A DNA stretch of 64,000 nucleotides from Corythucha ciliata (Eukaryota; Arthropoda; Insecta; Hemiptera; Tingidae), in NCBI GenBank assembly GCA_038030265.1, contig CM075943.1, forward strand, positions 12,338,001 to 12,402,000. Direction: 5' to 3'. The translations under genes and the position numbers were made by a program. Shown piece after piece: positions 10,741 through 23,160 of the stretch (its first letter is position 1; every line of letters starts with the position of its first letter). The notes below the pieces were generated by a model. The model saw only the letters and a list, made by a program, of their open reading frames with translations. It made no database searches and was not told where the DNA came from.

Positions 10741-12283
10741 ATGAGAGGGGTGGAGCTTCAAAATAAGTGCCATATTGCCATAACTACACAAGGAGAGGGA
10801 CAGGGTGATTGTTTACCAGGGGACGACCTGCCCCCTCCTCGCCCCTCCAGTCCGCTGTGAGCAATCCAGGTTTACATATCGTTGAGTTGAACTGTGCCGC
10901 ACTTGTAACGAAGCGCAGTTAGATGCACCCGAAGATCTCCTGTACCGCACGACCGACGTACCCTCTAACAAGCGCAAGCGCCACACTCAACGAGCAGGGT
11001 GGTGACCGGAGAGAAAACGTGAGGAAGAAAGTATCCTCTCTTCGCCTCTTGTTTTGTGTACTATTGGCGAATGAAACTATCACTAGCTGCGCTAGTGTTC
11101 TTGATAGTGTAAGCGGTATTTTTTATCAATTTGAGAGTTAGTTTCACAGGCATTGCTGATAGTGTAAGAAGTATTGATAACTCAGTTTGTATTGTTGTTT
11201 GATGTTGAAGTGCTCGTAAATAACTTCACATCTCACTTAATCTGGCTGGGTTTTTAAGAATCTTTGGTGAGTAAATACATCAAACGTGTTCACATTAAAA
11301 ATTCGGAAAAGAAGGCTCTTGAAATGTAGATATCTAATCCACCTCCTGAATCGAAAAGAATTCGTGGGCATGGGGTTGTAGCTAGCAAAATTATTATAAT
11401 TTCGTTGTTAGTGCTACCACCCAATTTATTTATACTTACGGTGGTCGAGAGCTCACAAAATACCTATTTTTCGTTAAGATATTTCATTATCATCGGTCCC
11501 TTCCATCTCAAGACCTTGCTACTTCTGAAGTTGTTCATTCGGGAGGCATCTTTTTACTGTTAATTTTGAATACAGATTCATCACCATCAAAATCTCGGAA
11601 TGTCACAGATGGAAGAAAAGGCTACGATGCTAACCACATCAACATGGCATTAGACGGGACGAAGAGGAATCAAATGAGATATTTGCGCTTTGCCTGCAGT
11701 CATCTGCGCTTGAATAATCCTAATAAATGCTCTTAAATGGTTATTTTCGGCATTCTAAACGGGGAATAACAATAACAAGGACAGATACAAGTTATGGACC
11801 ATGCCAATACCGACACTGATATTGAAGGGTATAGTAGAGACGAGGTGCTCGGGTAAATTTTATTAATTAATAAAAAGTATAAAAATAAGCACGAAATTAT
11901 GCAATATAGTAAGTAATCGCCTCGAACCTTGAATGGAATAGAACAAGGCACGATATGAGAGATAGGTAAACAAATCATCCTCCTCTGTCGTAATTATTGG
12001 TGATCCAGCCGAAATGAACGAGTGAGAGGACCCGCATTGCGAGGAACTTCGGTAGTCAAAACGTGGAAGAAGAAAGGGCGAAACAAAAAAGAAGGCGCTG
12101 AGACCGGGAGTTTTTGGGCCAGCATCCGAGCTCGGGGAAAGTCGTCTCGTCGACGGCAACGCTAGCAAAGGATAAAACCGTGAGGAAGAAGGGACGTTTC
12201 AGGGGCAACATGAGAAAACGAGCGAGCACCGGTCTTTTCTCTGTTGTGCCCCGACGCCATCCAATTGCTGATCGCCGGTCTCC
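10741..12283 (+). repeat. Segmental duplication 1, copy 2
   Basis: Direct repeat of 8445-9919, separated from it by about 820 bp. The right boundary lies at most 14 bp from the start of the unrelated duplication 2, so two duplication breakpoints meet near 12284-12298. Confidence 0.9.
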
Positions 12284-12297
12284 CCCTGTTCCCCCAA

Positions 12298-14086
<1,789 letters not shown>

Positions 14087-14090
14087 TGTA

Positions 14091-15503
14091 CAACCCCTAT
14101 TATTGCGCAATATTATTGTACGTGTATGGGTCGCTTAAGAGCCGCCCCTGCCTGCACCTGAATTTTCCTGCGGCCAGCCCTGAAATCCAAGGAAGAATCT
14201 CGATGCACATAGACCTCTTTGTACAGATCATGGCCTAGGTACGAATGGTCTCGAAAAAATGCTCCAGGGGGGGGGGGAGTATCCAAGGGTGGTGTTTTTT
14301 AAGACGCCGTGGCCTTGCACACTTTCGGTTGTTTTTGTTACCGACCCCGACTATCCCTCGTTAGAGCTTGAGAGATGATTGGAGCGACCGCGTGACTACA
14401 AAAATAGGGGCCATGGCCCCTCCCTTGGATCCGCCGCTGCACCCCTAGCTCTCAGTTTCGAACGTTTGGTTTGTTCAGAACACTGATTTCGCTCAAAAAA
14501 CAAAACTCGAGATTTTGGCTCCTTCAAAACTGAATTTCACAATTTTTTAGCCTGTTCAAACCATAATTTCAGGTATTTTAACTTTTTTTAAAACCAAATT
14601 TTATGGCTTTTGCTCATCCTTGCTTTAAATTTAAATTTAAATTACGTTATTTTGGCTCTTACAATCCTATCTCTAAAACCGAAATTCGCTGATTTTTCTT
14701 CTTCGAACCCCAATTTCACCGGTATCATTGGTCAGTACAACGGTAACGTGCCAACCTTGACCAACTGACATGGCTGACGGGGAGTGATGCGAGGATAACC
14801 AGGACTTGCACGTGTAGGGTCACTTCCCGGTCATGTGCCTTTCAAGGCATCAAGCCGGGGCGGGAAGAAGGCACAATCCTGGTCCACCACCACACCACCA
14901 GTGCATTTAGCATTGCGATGGATTTTCCTCATTTTTTGCCACAAAGTTGCCTTCGGAATCCACGAACTTATTCCGTTATTATAGCCGCAAATGGAAGCCT
15001 TTTCTCAATTTCAGCCAGGAATCAGCGCTTTTTCTCATTTTAATCCACGAACTAGCTTTTTCACATTTCTAACAACGAATTAGCGTTTTTCAAAACTTAA
15101 GACGCGCATTTCTCTACGTGGTTTTTATGAACGTGGCAACGAGTTCGAATCTTTGGAGGCTATTTCCGACCCCAAACCAATCAATACTATACCAATTAAG
15201 TGATAAAAAATTATCCGGACCGTCCCTTGTTCTGTCTTTCAAGAAGTTGATTCTTACTCAAAGGTAAAGTGACTGTAAGTAAGAAGACAAGACACTCATT
15301 GGTTGGTGTGTGTGTGGGGGGGAGGGGTGTCTAAGAAGGGCCCGAAGTAGGACGAGAAAGAGAACAAAATAGAAAAAAAAAGAAGTGAGTTGGCACTGTA
15401 AGTATGGGGGCATATTGCTTCGGGACCAAGGGACCAGCAAATCGGTTTTGTGAGGGAACAAAATTAAATTACCTCTTCTTACATCACCGCTCTGTACCCT
15501 CCC
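14091..15503 (+). repeat. Segmental duplication 2, copy B
   Basis: Direct repeat of 12298-13717 with scattered substitutions, such as loss of a short piece near 14732 (GGTCAGTAC where copy A has CCACCATCAGTAC). It ends in CTCTGTACCCTCCC followed by T26, as copy A ends before T367. The parallel ends suggest that the unit includes a T tract (poly(A) on the minus strand) as its terminus. Confidence 0.9.
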
Positions 15504-15529
15504 TTTTTTTTTTTTTTTTTTTTTTTTTT

Positions 15530-16568
15530 CCATTTAATTTATTTCAATGCAATTCCTGAAGCAGGGGGTTTTGAAGATTTTTTCCGACCATCCACTTCCC
15601 CCTCCTTCTGCCTTTTGTATTTTCTTTTGATAGATTTTTTTACCTTTGCCTTATTTTTTTGTGAATTCCGGTAAGTATTAAAGGAAAATTGTAATTAATT
15701 ATTTCATTACTAGAAAGAACAAAAGCTTTGAAGCGTTGAGCTGACGATCATCTCTCACTAACTCAAGAAAGAAGCAGAGAAAAAAAAAACAGAGAGAGAG
15801 AGAGAAAAAGATAAGCGTTTGACGATGGCCCAAGCATCAAATAACAAGTACGCGACACCGAGTCGTCCAATTACAGTTAATTAAGGCACTTCCCTCCTCC
15901 CACTCTGTCTTTCATCCCATTCTTGAGACATCTAATCAGCTGCAAAGATGGCTGACTTTAAATGAACATCGTCATCATCATCAATCCTTTCACTTCAACT
16001 CCACAACTCCACCCCGTTCTCCTGTTCACATTTTTTTTTTTTTTTTTTTCGCCCTCAAGAGTCCTTTTGACGTCGTTTTTCAACGGTTTGTCCAATAATG
16101 AAATGGAAGAATGAGTATTGAGAGAGAATCTCAGGTGTAGTTTGGTGGGAGGGGTGGTTAGTTAGAAGAGTTCCCGATGAATAGTAAGGAGGCATGACGA
16201 GGAGTGGAATTGAACAGAAATGGGTGAAGAGAGGGGGTTATTGAAATGAAAATTGAAGGAAAAAAAACTCAGGAGTATCGCTATTTATAATCGTACTCAC
16301 GTTGTCAGCAATGCTCTTTTCACACGATCTTTGGATCACGATTTCTGTTATTTCGCTGCAGTTTATTGTAATAAATCATACAAGCGTATGTGAAAACTCC
16401 GTGAAAGAAGGGAATTATAATCGTCTAGCGTTTTACGCAGCGATGTGTTGTTGAGCAAAGAATTAGTAGAAACTATGTTTTTTTGTTGTTTTTTTTTTTT
16501 TTACGCTTCTGCAGCTTGGCCATTTAGCGCCTTCTACTTATCATTATGCTACCTACTTATCTTATCCA
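15530..16568. other. Non-coding, low-complexity patches
   Basis: A (GA)n patch lies near 15775-15810 and several T runs follow (for example 16029-16049). No gene or element is recognised. Confidence 0.45.
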
Positions 16569-16584
16569 CTACATATTTTCAGCC

Positions 16585-18394
16585 ATACCACTGCAGTGAG
16601 GTTGAGCCATACGCGTAGCCAGAGCAGAGTGGGGCTGGTCCGGTACTTGGGACACCGACCCCAGTCTTACGCGGAACCTTCGATTGCTCAGGAAACTGGA
16701 AATAAGCATAAAAAGTGTTCCGCGAAAGCCCCACTGATGAAGCTTCCTCAAGACGTCATATCTCCAAGTCGTGTCATATGGCCTTTCGAGGTCAAAAAAC
16801 ACGCCTATCGTACAGCGGTGCTGCAGAAAGGCATGCTGAATTTCAGCCTCTACCAGGGCCAGCTGGCCCAACGTGGAGCGGTTCTTTCGGAAGCCCCCCT
16901 GGTGGAGCGGTTCAGAAGCCCACGGGACTCCAGCTCGTAAACGAGTCGATGCCATGTGTCCGGGTACTCTCCGGAATTCCAAATTTTATTAAAGAGTTGC
17001 AGTAGGTTACTCTGCAGATCATCGCTTAGATTATTCAGCATTGTATTTGGAACACCAACGAGACCCGCGCTCGAGTTACGAGAATTTCTCAGAGCTCTGG
17101 CAAGTTCACTAGGAGTGAACGGCACGTTGTACCGTTCATCGTCGGTCGAAGACGAGTGCCAAGCGCTCCTCCGCTTCCTTTATTTCTTGGAAAGCCTGAG
17201 TGTAGGAGACAGAGCTAGAGCTCAGCTCGAAGTGAGCCGCGAATAGCTCCGCCACAGCTTCAGGGTCTGTTTCGTAACCACCTTCTGTGCGAAGAATAGG
17301 CACTTGAGGATGAGGATGTTGGCCAGTGAAGGACCGGAACCGATCCCACATGTCGCTCAGCGATGTACTCGTCGTGATTTTTCCGACGTAGTCGGCGAGG
17401 GAGATCATTCAAGCTTCTTTCACTATTTTTCTTTCTTGGGCTCGAGCAATTCGAAATCTGGCCAAATGATCCTCATCCGGACGTCTTCGGAGCTCCTGAA
17501 GGGCCCGCAAGGGTTCGTAGCCGCACACTCAGGCGTCTACAAGGGCACCGGTCTCTCGATCGGCTTCCCACCCCGACGCCGCATCGAGGCTGTGGCTGTG
17601 CTCTGAACGTCTGAAATAAACATCATAACATCATTATTGGGGTCCCCTGTAAGGGGAACCTCCTCCAGCCGTTCTTTGAAGAGCTCCCTGTCTGCCGACC
17701 TTGTCTCCCAGGATAGGGGCGACTCATACTCCACTCTGGGTACGCTGGAAGAGAGAAATATAGGAAAGTGGTCACTTCCAAACAGCTCACTTTCTACAGA
17801 CCATCACAAACTCGTAGCTATGGAGGGGGAGGCAAAGGCCAGGTCTATGGAGCTGAAACGCCCAGTCCTGGCATCAAAACGCGTCCCCTCAGCGTCATTC
17901 AATAGAACTATCCCTGAATAATTAATTATATTTTCCAGTCGGGAGCCTGTCGTTGATGTCATTGTCGAGCCTCACCAGCCACTGTGGGCGTTGAAATCGC
18001 CCACTAATAAAACTGGTGGGGGCAACTGCTGTATTAGAGCTGCCAGTGCCCCAGAATTCCAATTTTTATCTGGAAGGTACAAATTACAGATGGTTCCGTT
18101 GATTGGCGTTTTTACTTTAACAGCGATGGCCTGTAGAAACGTTTTTAGGCCTAACCTGACAGCTGGACAGTTTGTTTTCACATAGATGGCCACGCCTCCG
18201 TGGGCTCGGCCGCCTGGTGCTATTTGTGTTGTGGCATGAAAGCATTGATATCCCCTCACTCCAAACGCTCTCCCAGGAGGTTGTTTAGTCTTCTGCAGAC
18301 AGATACAGTAGGGGTCTCTCTCAGACAATATGCGTCGGAGGTCTTCGTAGTTTGTTGATAGGCCCCTAATGTTCCATTGCAGGAGCGACTCCAT
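16585..18394 (-). pseudogene. LINE pol remnant (I/Jockey type): endonuclease plus partial RT
   Basis: From 18394 on the minus strand the frame opens with MESLLQWNIRGLSTNYEDL, then YCICLQKTK and, near 17975, VLLVGDFNAHSGW. These are the N-terminal, glutamate-region and DFNAH motifs of the APE-type endonuclease. Frameshifted pieces follow: a linker (17537-17734), a connector (17136-17408) and the start of RT (16850-17125: PFTPSELARAL, NSSAGLVGVPNTML). The last piece (16585-16900) carries GGFRKNRSTLGQL and FFDLERPYDTTWR, which are RT palm motifs with the first catalytic Asp. The RT fingers are shortened by an internal deletion. The FADD motif and everything beyond are missing. The copy therefore lacks its 3' half, unlike the usual 5' truncation of LINEs. 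No single reading frame remains. Confidence 0.88.
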
Positions 18395-18534
18395 TATTCC
18401 GAGGAGTGAATGGAGTGCCCCCGTTTCTTGTCAGAGCTAGTCATCCACATTGATCTGCGTTCCGAATACGTCACTGGTTTCGTAAATTCCACTTTATCTT
18501 TTTGTGATAATTACATGGTCCGGGTAGCTATTCC

Positions 18535-18729
18535 TTAGGCTTCCGGGACTTGCCATTCGGCCAACCCTTCCGCCTTCGTTGTCCTTTCTTTTGTGAGACG
18601 GACGTGTCCGAATCTAGAGATGAGGTGTGATTTCACTGTCGGTGATTTTGTCACTGTGACTATTCCGTCACTGTTGGCTCCGGTGACGACCACATTGAAA
18701 TCACCGTTCCGACCCTCTAACGGTGCCAT
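18535..18729 (-). pseudogene. LINE ORF1 C-terminal scrap
   Basis: The 64-codon frame contains FNVVVTGANSDGIVTVTKSP, which resembles the C-terminal run SVTVTTSSGDCAVTVTKTS encoded at about 21650-21720. It lies just upstream (in minus orientation) of the endonuclease frame, where ORF1 should end. It is either an internal repeat of the same ORF1 or part of a second LINE copy. Confidence 0.5.
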
Positions 18730-18959
18730 TCCTTTTCACTTATAATCGCCTCTTCATTTGTCACTTCTATCGCTTCACTGCGCTAGAGTCTCTTGCAGGT
18801 TACCACCACTTTACCAGTTCTACTATCGCACCACTGAACTCAGTAGCATTCTCCCCAAGCTGAATATGTCGGACGTTATGGAAACTAGAGACCCCAACAA
18901 AAGAACTGGTAGCGCAATAAATCGTCAAATTCTTCCCCGGAAACTAAGTTTTCACAAAA

Positions 18960-20090
18960 AAGGGTCGTAATCCATCAAAAACTAACATCTTCGTTCGGAA
19001 ATTATCTGTTTTAGCCTTCTATTCCTGATTTTCTATCCAAAAACTGACAATTCTATTCAGACTTTTTCTATTAACAGACAATTCGATTTCCCCGGAAATC
19101 GTTACTTGGCATTCAAATATACAGGGTGACCGTCTTTTCATCAACGTCTTGTCTGAGAGACGTGAAAATTAAACATTTTTTAACCCAACAATAACGGGTT
19201 TTAACTCAAAACTGACGTTTTCCAACAAAAAAACTGAATATTTCACTTCAGTATAACTGAATATTTTACTTCAAAACTGACGTTTCTACGCCAAAGACGA
19301 AGTGTTTACGCCTAAACTAAAAATTTCACAGCACAAAGCACAACTTTTAAAATCAAAGTCTTTACCCCCAAAACTGGTGAATTCCGCCTAAAAATTGCGG
19401 GTTTAACCCAAAACGGATCAAAAAAAATGATCTTAATTACGATTAACAGACCACTCAGTATTAAAAACTGCCGATTATATCCTTCAATTGGCGATTTTAG
19501 TAATAAAAAAAACAAAACAAAACAAAACAAAAAAAACAAAAAACGACAGTTCCTGGCCATGTCTGACCTGCCCCCCCCCCCTCAAAATGAAGATGCTACC
19601 ACAAAACTGGCGATTTTAACCTAAAACTAAACTTTACTGTTCCATTTCAAAATTAATATTTTACACCCGAAACGACAATTTCCCCTCAAAATTAGATAAT
19701 TTACTCCAAAACTGACAATGTCACACTTTAACTCAAGTTTTCCTCAAAACGGGTGATTTTAGACCATTCTGCCTTGAAAACAGGTGATTTCGCAACAAAA
19801 AATGACAAATTCATCGCAAATGTGACGATTTTATACCAAAACAGACGATTTCTCGCCAAAGCTGACGTGTTGCCCCATAACTGATGACGTTAATACAGAA
19901 CTGGCCATTTTACCTCAAAACTGACTGTTTTAATTCCAAAACTTACGATTTCATACCAAAAACGTTCCTAAACTGAAGATTTTACCCTGAAACTTGCGGT
20001 TCCACCCCAAAAATATCACTTTACCTCAAAACTGAACATTTTACTTCAAAATTGGTATTTTACTTTGTTGGGCACAGCTTTTCAGGGCAC
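18960..20090 (+). repeat. Short-period degenerate array (family C)
   Basis: Dozens of imperfect units near TCAAAACTGACGATTTTACC, 20-23 bp each, run through this stretch. A pure C run (about 19570-19580) and an AAAAC-rich segment (19505-19542) interrupt it. No coding capacity. Confidence 0.65.
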
Positions 20091-20890
20091 ATAGAGTAAG
20101 TTTTGACGATTTCAAGGCTGGAATAGCTATAATTGCCATTTGTAGGGCGCATAAAGTCAGTCTTTCCAGTTATAGGAGCGAACAGTACGTCCCAAGTCAA
20201 GGCGAGAACAGCCAGGTTGGCCGTTTTCGGCGCTCCGAATGGTCTATTTTGCCATTTTCAGGGCAGGAGTCACTTGTTCAGGCTTTTCCTGATCTAATCC
20301 ATTTCTAGAGCTCGTAAAGTAAATTCGGCAATGCCTAGGGCTCAAATATAGTAATTTTAGCCATTTTAAAGACACGAATCGTCAGTTTTGCCATTTTCAG
20401 AGCTCAAATACCTAGTCCATCAAGCCAAGGCCATGAAGTTTGACCATTCCTGGTGCGCAAATTGTCGATTTTGCCATTTTCAGGGAAGGAATCATCTTTC
20501 TAGGCATTTCCAGGACACGTGAAGTCATTTTGGCCGTTTTCAGGGCTTGATTAGTCCGTCAAGCCAAAAGCGCGCATTATGGTCATATTTGGCTCAAGAA
20601 TGGCCAGTCTGATCAATTTTAGCGCGCGAATGGTCGATTTAGCTAATTTCGGGCGGTAGACATGATATTTTTAGGCATTTTCAGAAGTTCACCAGTCGCC
20701 ACCAATTTTTAGGGCGCGTGAAGTCCAGTTTTAGCCATTTTCAAAACGCGAATCGACAGTTTTGTATTTTTGGGCGTGATTTTAGTTACTTTAGCCGTTT
20801 TTATAGGGCAAATAGCTAGTTTTAACTATTTTTAGGCAGTGAAAAGGCTGTCAAACTAGTTTTAATAGAGCGAACCACACCATTTCTCTA
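20091..20890 (+). repeat. ~30-bp degenerate array (family D)
   Basis: Units resemble TTTTAGCCATTTTCAGGGCG followed by CGAATNGTCAG, about 30 bp each. The shared words TTTTAGCC and GCGAAT suggest a relation to the reverse orientation of family A (TTTTAGCCGCGAATTAGCG). The array follows family C without a gap. Confidence 0.65.
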
Positions 20891-21491
20891 GCACCTCTCT
20901 TAAGCAAATAATACAGACAGACGCGGGTCTGTCTGCGAAAATGGTATTCTAGGACGCAAAAACGGCGGATTTGGTCTTTGAATTATGTCACCCTTGCGAT
21001 ATCCGTTTTGTGAGTGACAAAACCCCTTGAAATTTTTTTTTTATTAGTGAATTCCGTGAAGTAATTTTTTAGTGAGCGCCGACGAAACACAATGTGATTA
21101 TCCTGAAAGATTTGTACGTTCAGAATGCATCTAGGGGTGGGCAACTGTCCCACTAAATCTGAATTTTTGAGTCTAGGGGAGGGCAGCTGTCTAGCCCTGC
21201 CCCCCTCTGGCTATGCCTATGTTCCTAGGTAAATTCGTGCATTGCAGTTTTTGATCCATGACTCACCTTCATGTTTGCATTTGAGGCTGTGGGTTCGCCG
21301 TTCATAGGAGTTTTCCACGGATCAAGTTAGAAAAAGAATTATATATTTTTTTATAACCGATGCAAACAAAATTGATTTGCGAAATCGTGTCATTTGCCCT
21401 ATTGATAGGCTTTGTTGGATCCGGGAATGAAATTCACACAGATACCGGCGAGTCCGGTAACATTAGGCATTTGCTCAAACGAACTGCTACA
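20891..21491. other. Spacer with a possible hAT-like terminus
   Basis: Between the array and the MITE. CTGGCTATGCCTATG near 21207-21221 is the reverse complement of CATAGGCATAGCCAG, a form typical of CAG-ended hAT-type short elements. No gene is recognised; the first part of the 92-codon frame at 21360 has no domain. Confidence 0.35.
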
Positions 21492-21630
21492 GGGGGCCTG
21501 TCCGGTAAGATTTCAGGGTTCCTAGGAATATCCTTTTCCAACCGTCCGCCCCAAATTAAATCACATGTTGATGGGGAGGACAGGTGGAAACAAACAGTGA
21601 TAGTGACATTAAAAAGTTATAGAACAGGCA
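21492..21630 (+). mobile_element. 139-bp MITE (family M1), copy 2
   Basis: Inverted partner of 10499-10640. The left end is AGGGGGCCTGTCCGGTAAGA and the right end reads TTATAGAACAGGC. It abuts the first base of readable LINE ORF1 sequence (about 21640), so it probably inserted into or beside that ORF. Confidence 0.72.
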
Positions 21631-21639
21631 CTCAGTAGT

Positions 21640-22888
21640 CACTTAAGTGACAAAATCACTGGTTTTTGTCACAGTGACTGCACAGTCACCGGAGCTAGTT
21701 GTCACTGTGACCGACAAAAGCTGCCACGTCACACCTCTATCCGAATCCATGCAAGATTCATCAGATGTGGATTCGGTCACGTCCGTACGATACTTTGCCT
21801 CCACCCTTGGTGGGGAGGTGGAGGTGCCTCTTTTTCCAGGTCTCCCGGAGGTATTTGGCAGTTTTTTGGTGGCTGTAATGGCCACCGGTTTTTTGAAGGT
21901 CTCCGCCCCCAACGGGGTAGGAGCCCTCGAAGAAGGAGTGGGAGCTTGCCCTGCGGCCTTGACCCTTACGAAGTGCCCTCCGACGAGACATAACTTTTTC
22001 CCCGGACCATTGTCCGGGCTTCCAGAAATCTGATCTTATGGTCTATTCCTACTTTTTGAACCTCCACTTCTTCCAGAAAGCTCGGACATTTCTTATCCCT
22101 CGAGTCATGCTTGCCAGTTAAGTGCAAGTTAAGGCACTTAGGAGGTCCACAGACCCCTTCATGTTTTACGGTACCACACACACTCATCGAATTTTTAGAT
22201 TTACACTTCGAGGCAATGTGCCCGAACTTCAAACATTTCAAGTATCGATGGGGGGACGGATAGTACGGTCGTACTTTCAGGAGGCAGACGCCCGCCTCCA
22301 CTCTTTCAGGTAGAGTGGCGGACGCAAAGGTATAAGCACCCAGGATCGAGTGCCCTCCAATGCCCCGTCACGCCTGGTGCGGATACGGCGAACGCCAATT
22401 ACTCCCACTCCTGACATCTCCCGAAGCACCTCTTCCTTAGTGCGGGCACCGAGCCATGCACAGTAGACGACACCACGCTACGTATTGAGGGACGCGTGTG
22501 GCTCAATCTTTACTGCTACATTTCCTATTCTTGTTATTTTTGTAACCTTTTCAGCCATGTCCTTGTTTGCTACTTCAATTACGAGCGCTGATCCAGCTGC
22601 TGAAACAAGGTAGCCCTTACCTAGATGGGCGATAAGGCTTCGTGCAATGAGGAAGGGAGAGACCTTCCTCATGTCCTGTTCCGCTATTATTCTAAAGAAT
22701 TTGGCTTCCTTGGAAACATAGCCTTCTATAAATGCCCCAAATTTCGCCTTGGTCGGAGGATCATCTCCGACCTTATAGGCTCCTACCTTCTTGTCGGCCG
22801 CAGGGCCGCTTTCTTTTGGTGGGTCGGAAGAACCCATGTTATTTGGGGGGATGGGACCTGATTCTTCTTTGTTTTCGGAAGAATCCAT
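21640..22888 (-). pseudogene. LINE ORF1 (gag-like, CCHC zinc knuckles)
   Basis: The best start on the minus strand is the ATG at 22886-22888 (MDSSENKEE). The N-terminal 130 residues contain FIEGYVSKEAKFFRIIAEQD and SAGSALVIEVANKDMAEKV, an RRM-like gag core found in I/Jockey LINEs. After a frame change the 21966-22301 frame carries YLKCLKFGHIASKC (C-x2-C-x4-H-x4-C). Two further Cys/His groups follow, in a CGPPKCLNLHLTGKHDSRDK segment. This knuckle triplet is characteristic of the family. A Thr/Val-rich tail follows near 21650. ORF1 proteins bind the element's RNA. At least two frameshifts break the ORF. About 2.9 kb of repeats separates it from the endonuclease it should precede. Confidence 0.82.
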
Positions 22889-23160
22889 GAAGTAAAGGAG
22901 AGAGAAAAAAAAATGGCGGACGCAGCACACCACCTGGATCGCGGAGGCATACCCAAGCGCGGGTCAGTCCCCGGAGAGAACACCCACGCCACATCCGTGG
23001 CTTTGGCGCAGCGCCCCCCCCCCCCATCCAGCAGCAGGGTCCCGTCCGGTCGCCATCCGGCACTACTGCAAGCTGGGGGATTATTTGCTGGTGGTTCAGG
23101 GCAGCCTCCTCCAAGGTCAGCGTGCGGGGACATTGTAGCGGCACTTGTTTTATGCACTAA
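22889..23160 (-). other. GC-rich putative LINE 5' region
   Basis: A GC-rich patch (with C13 near 23016-23028) lies immediately upstream of ORF1, in the position of a LINE 5' UTR. Its composition contrasts with the AT-rich surroundings. The 5' end is not defined by any target duplication I can see. Confidence 0.4.

Noticed and set aside
22783..23157. Two overlapping minus-strand frames of 101-124 codons upstream of LINE ORF1
   Set aside because: They lie in the GC-rich presumed 5' UTR, lack domains and overlap ORF1 in other frames.
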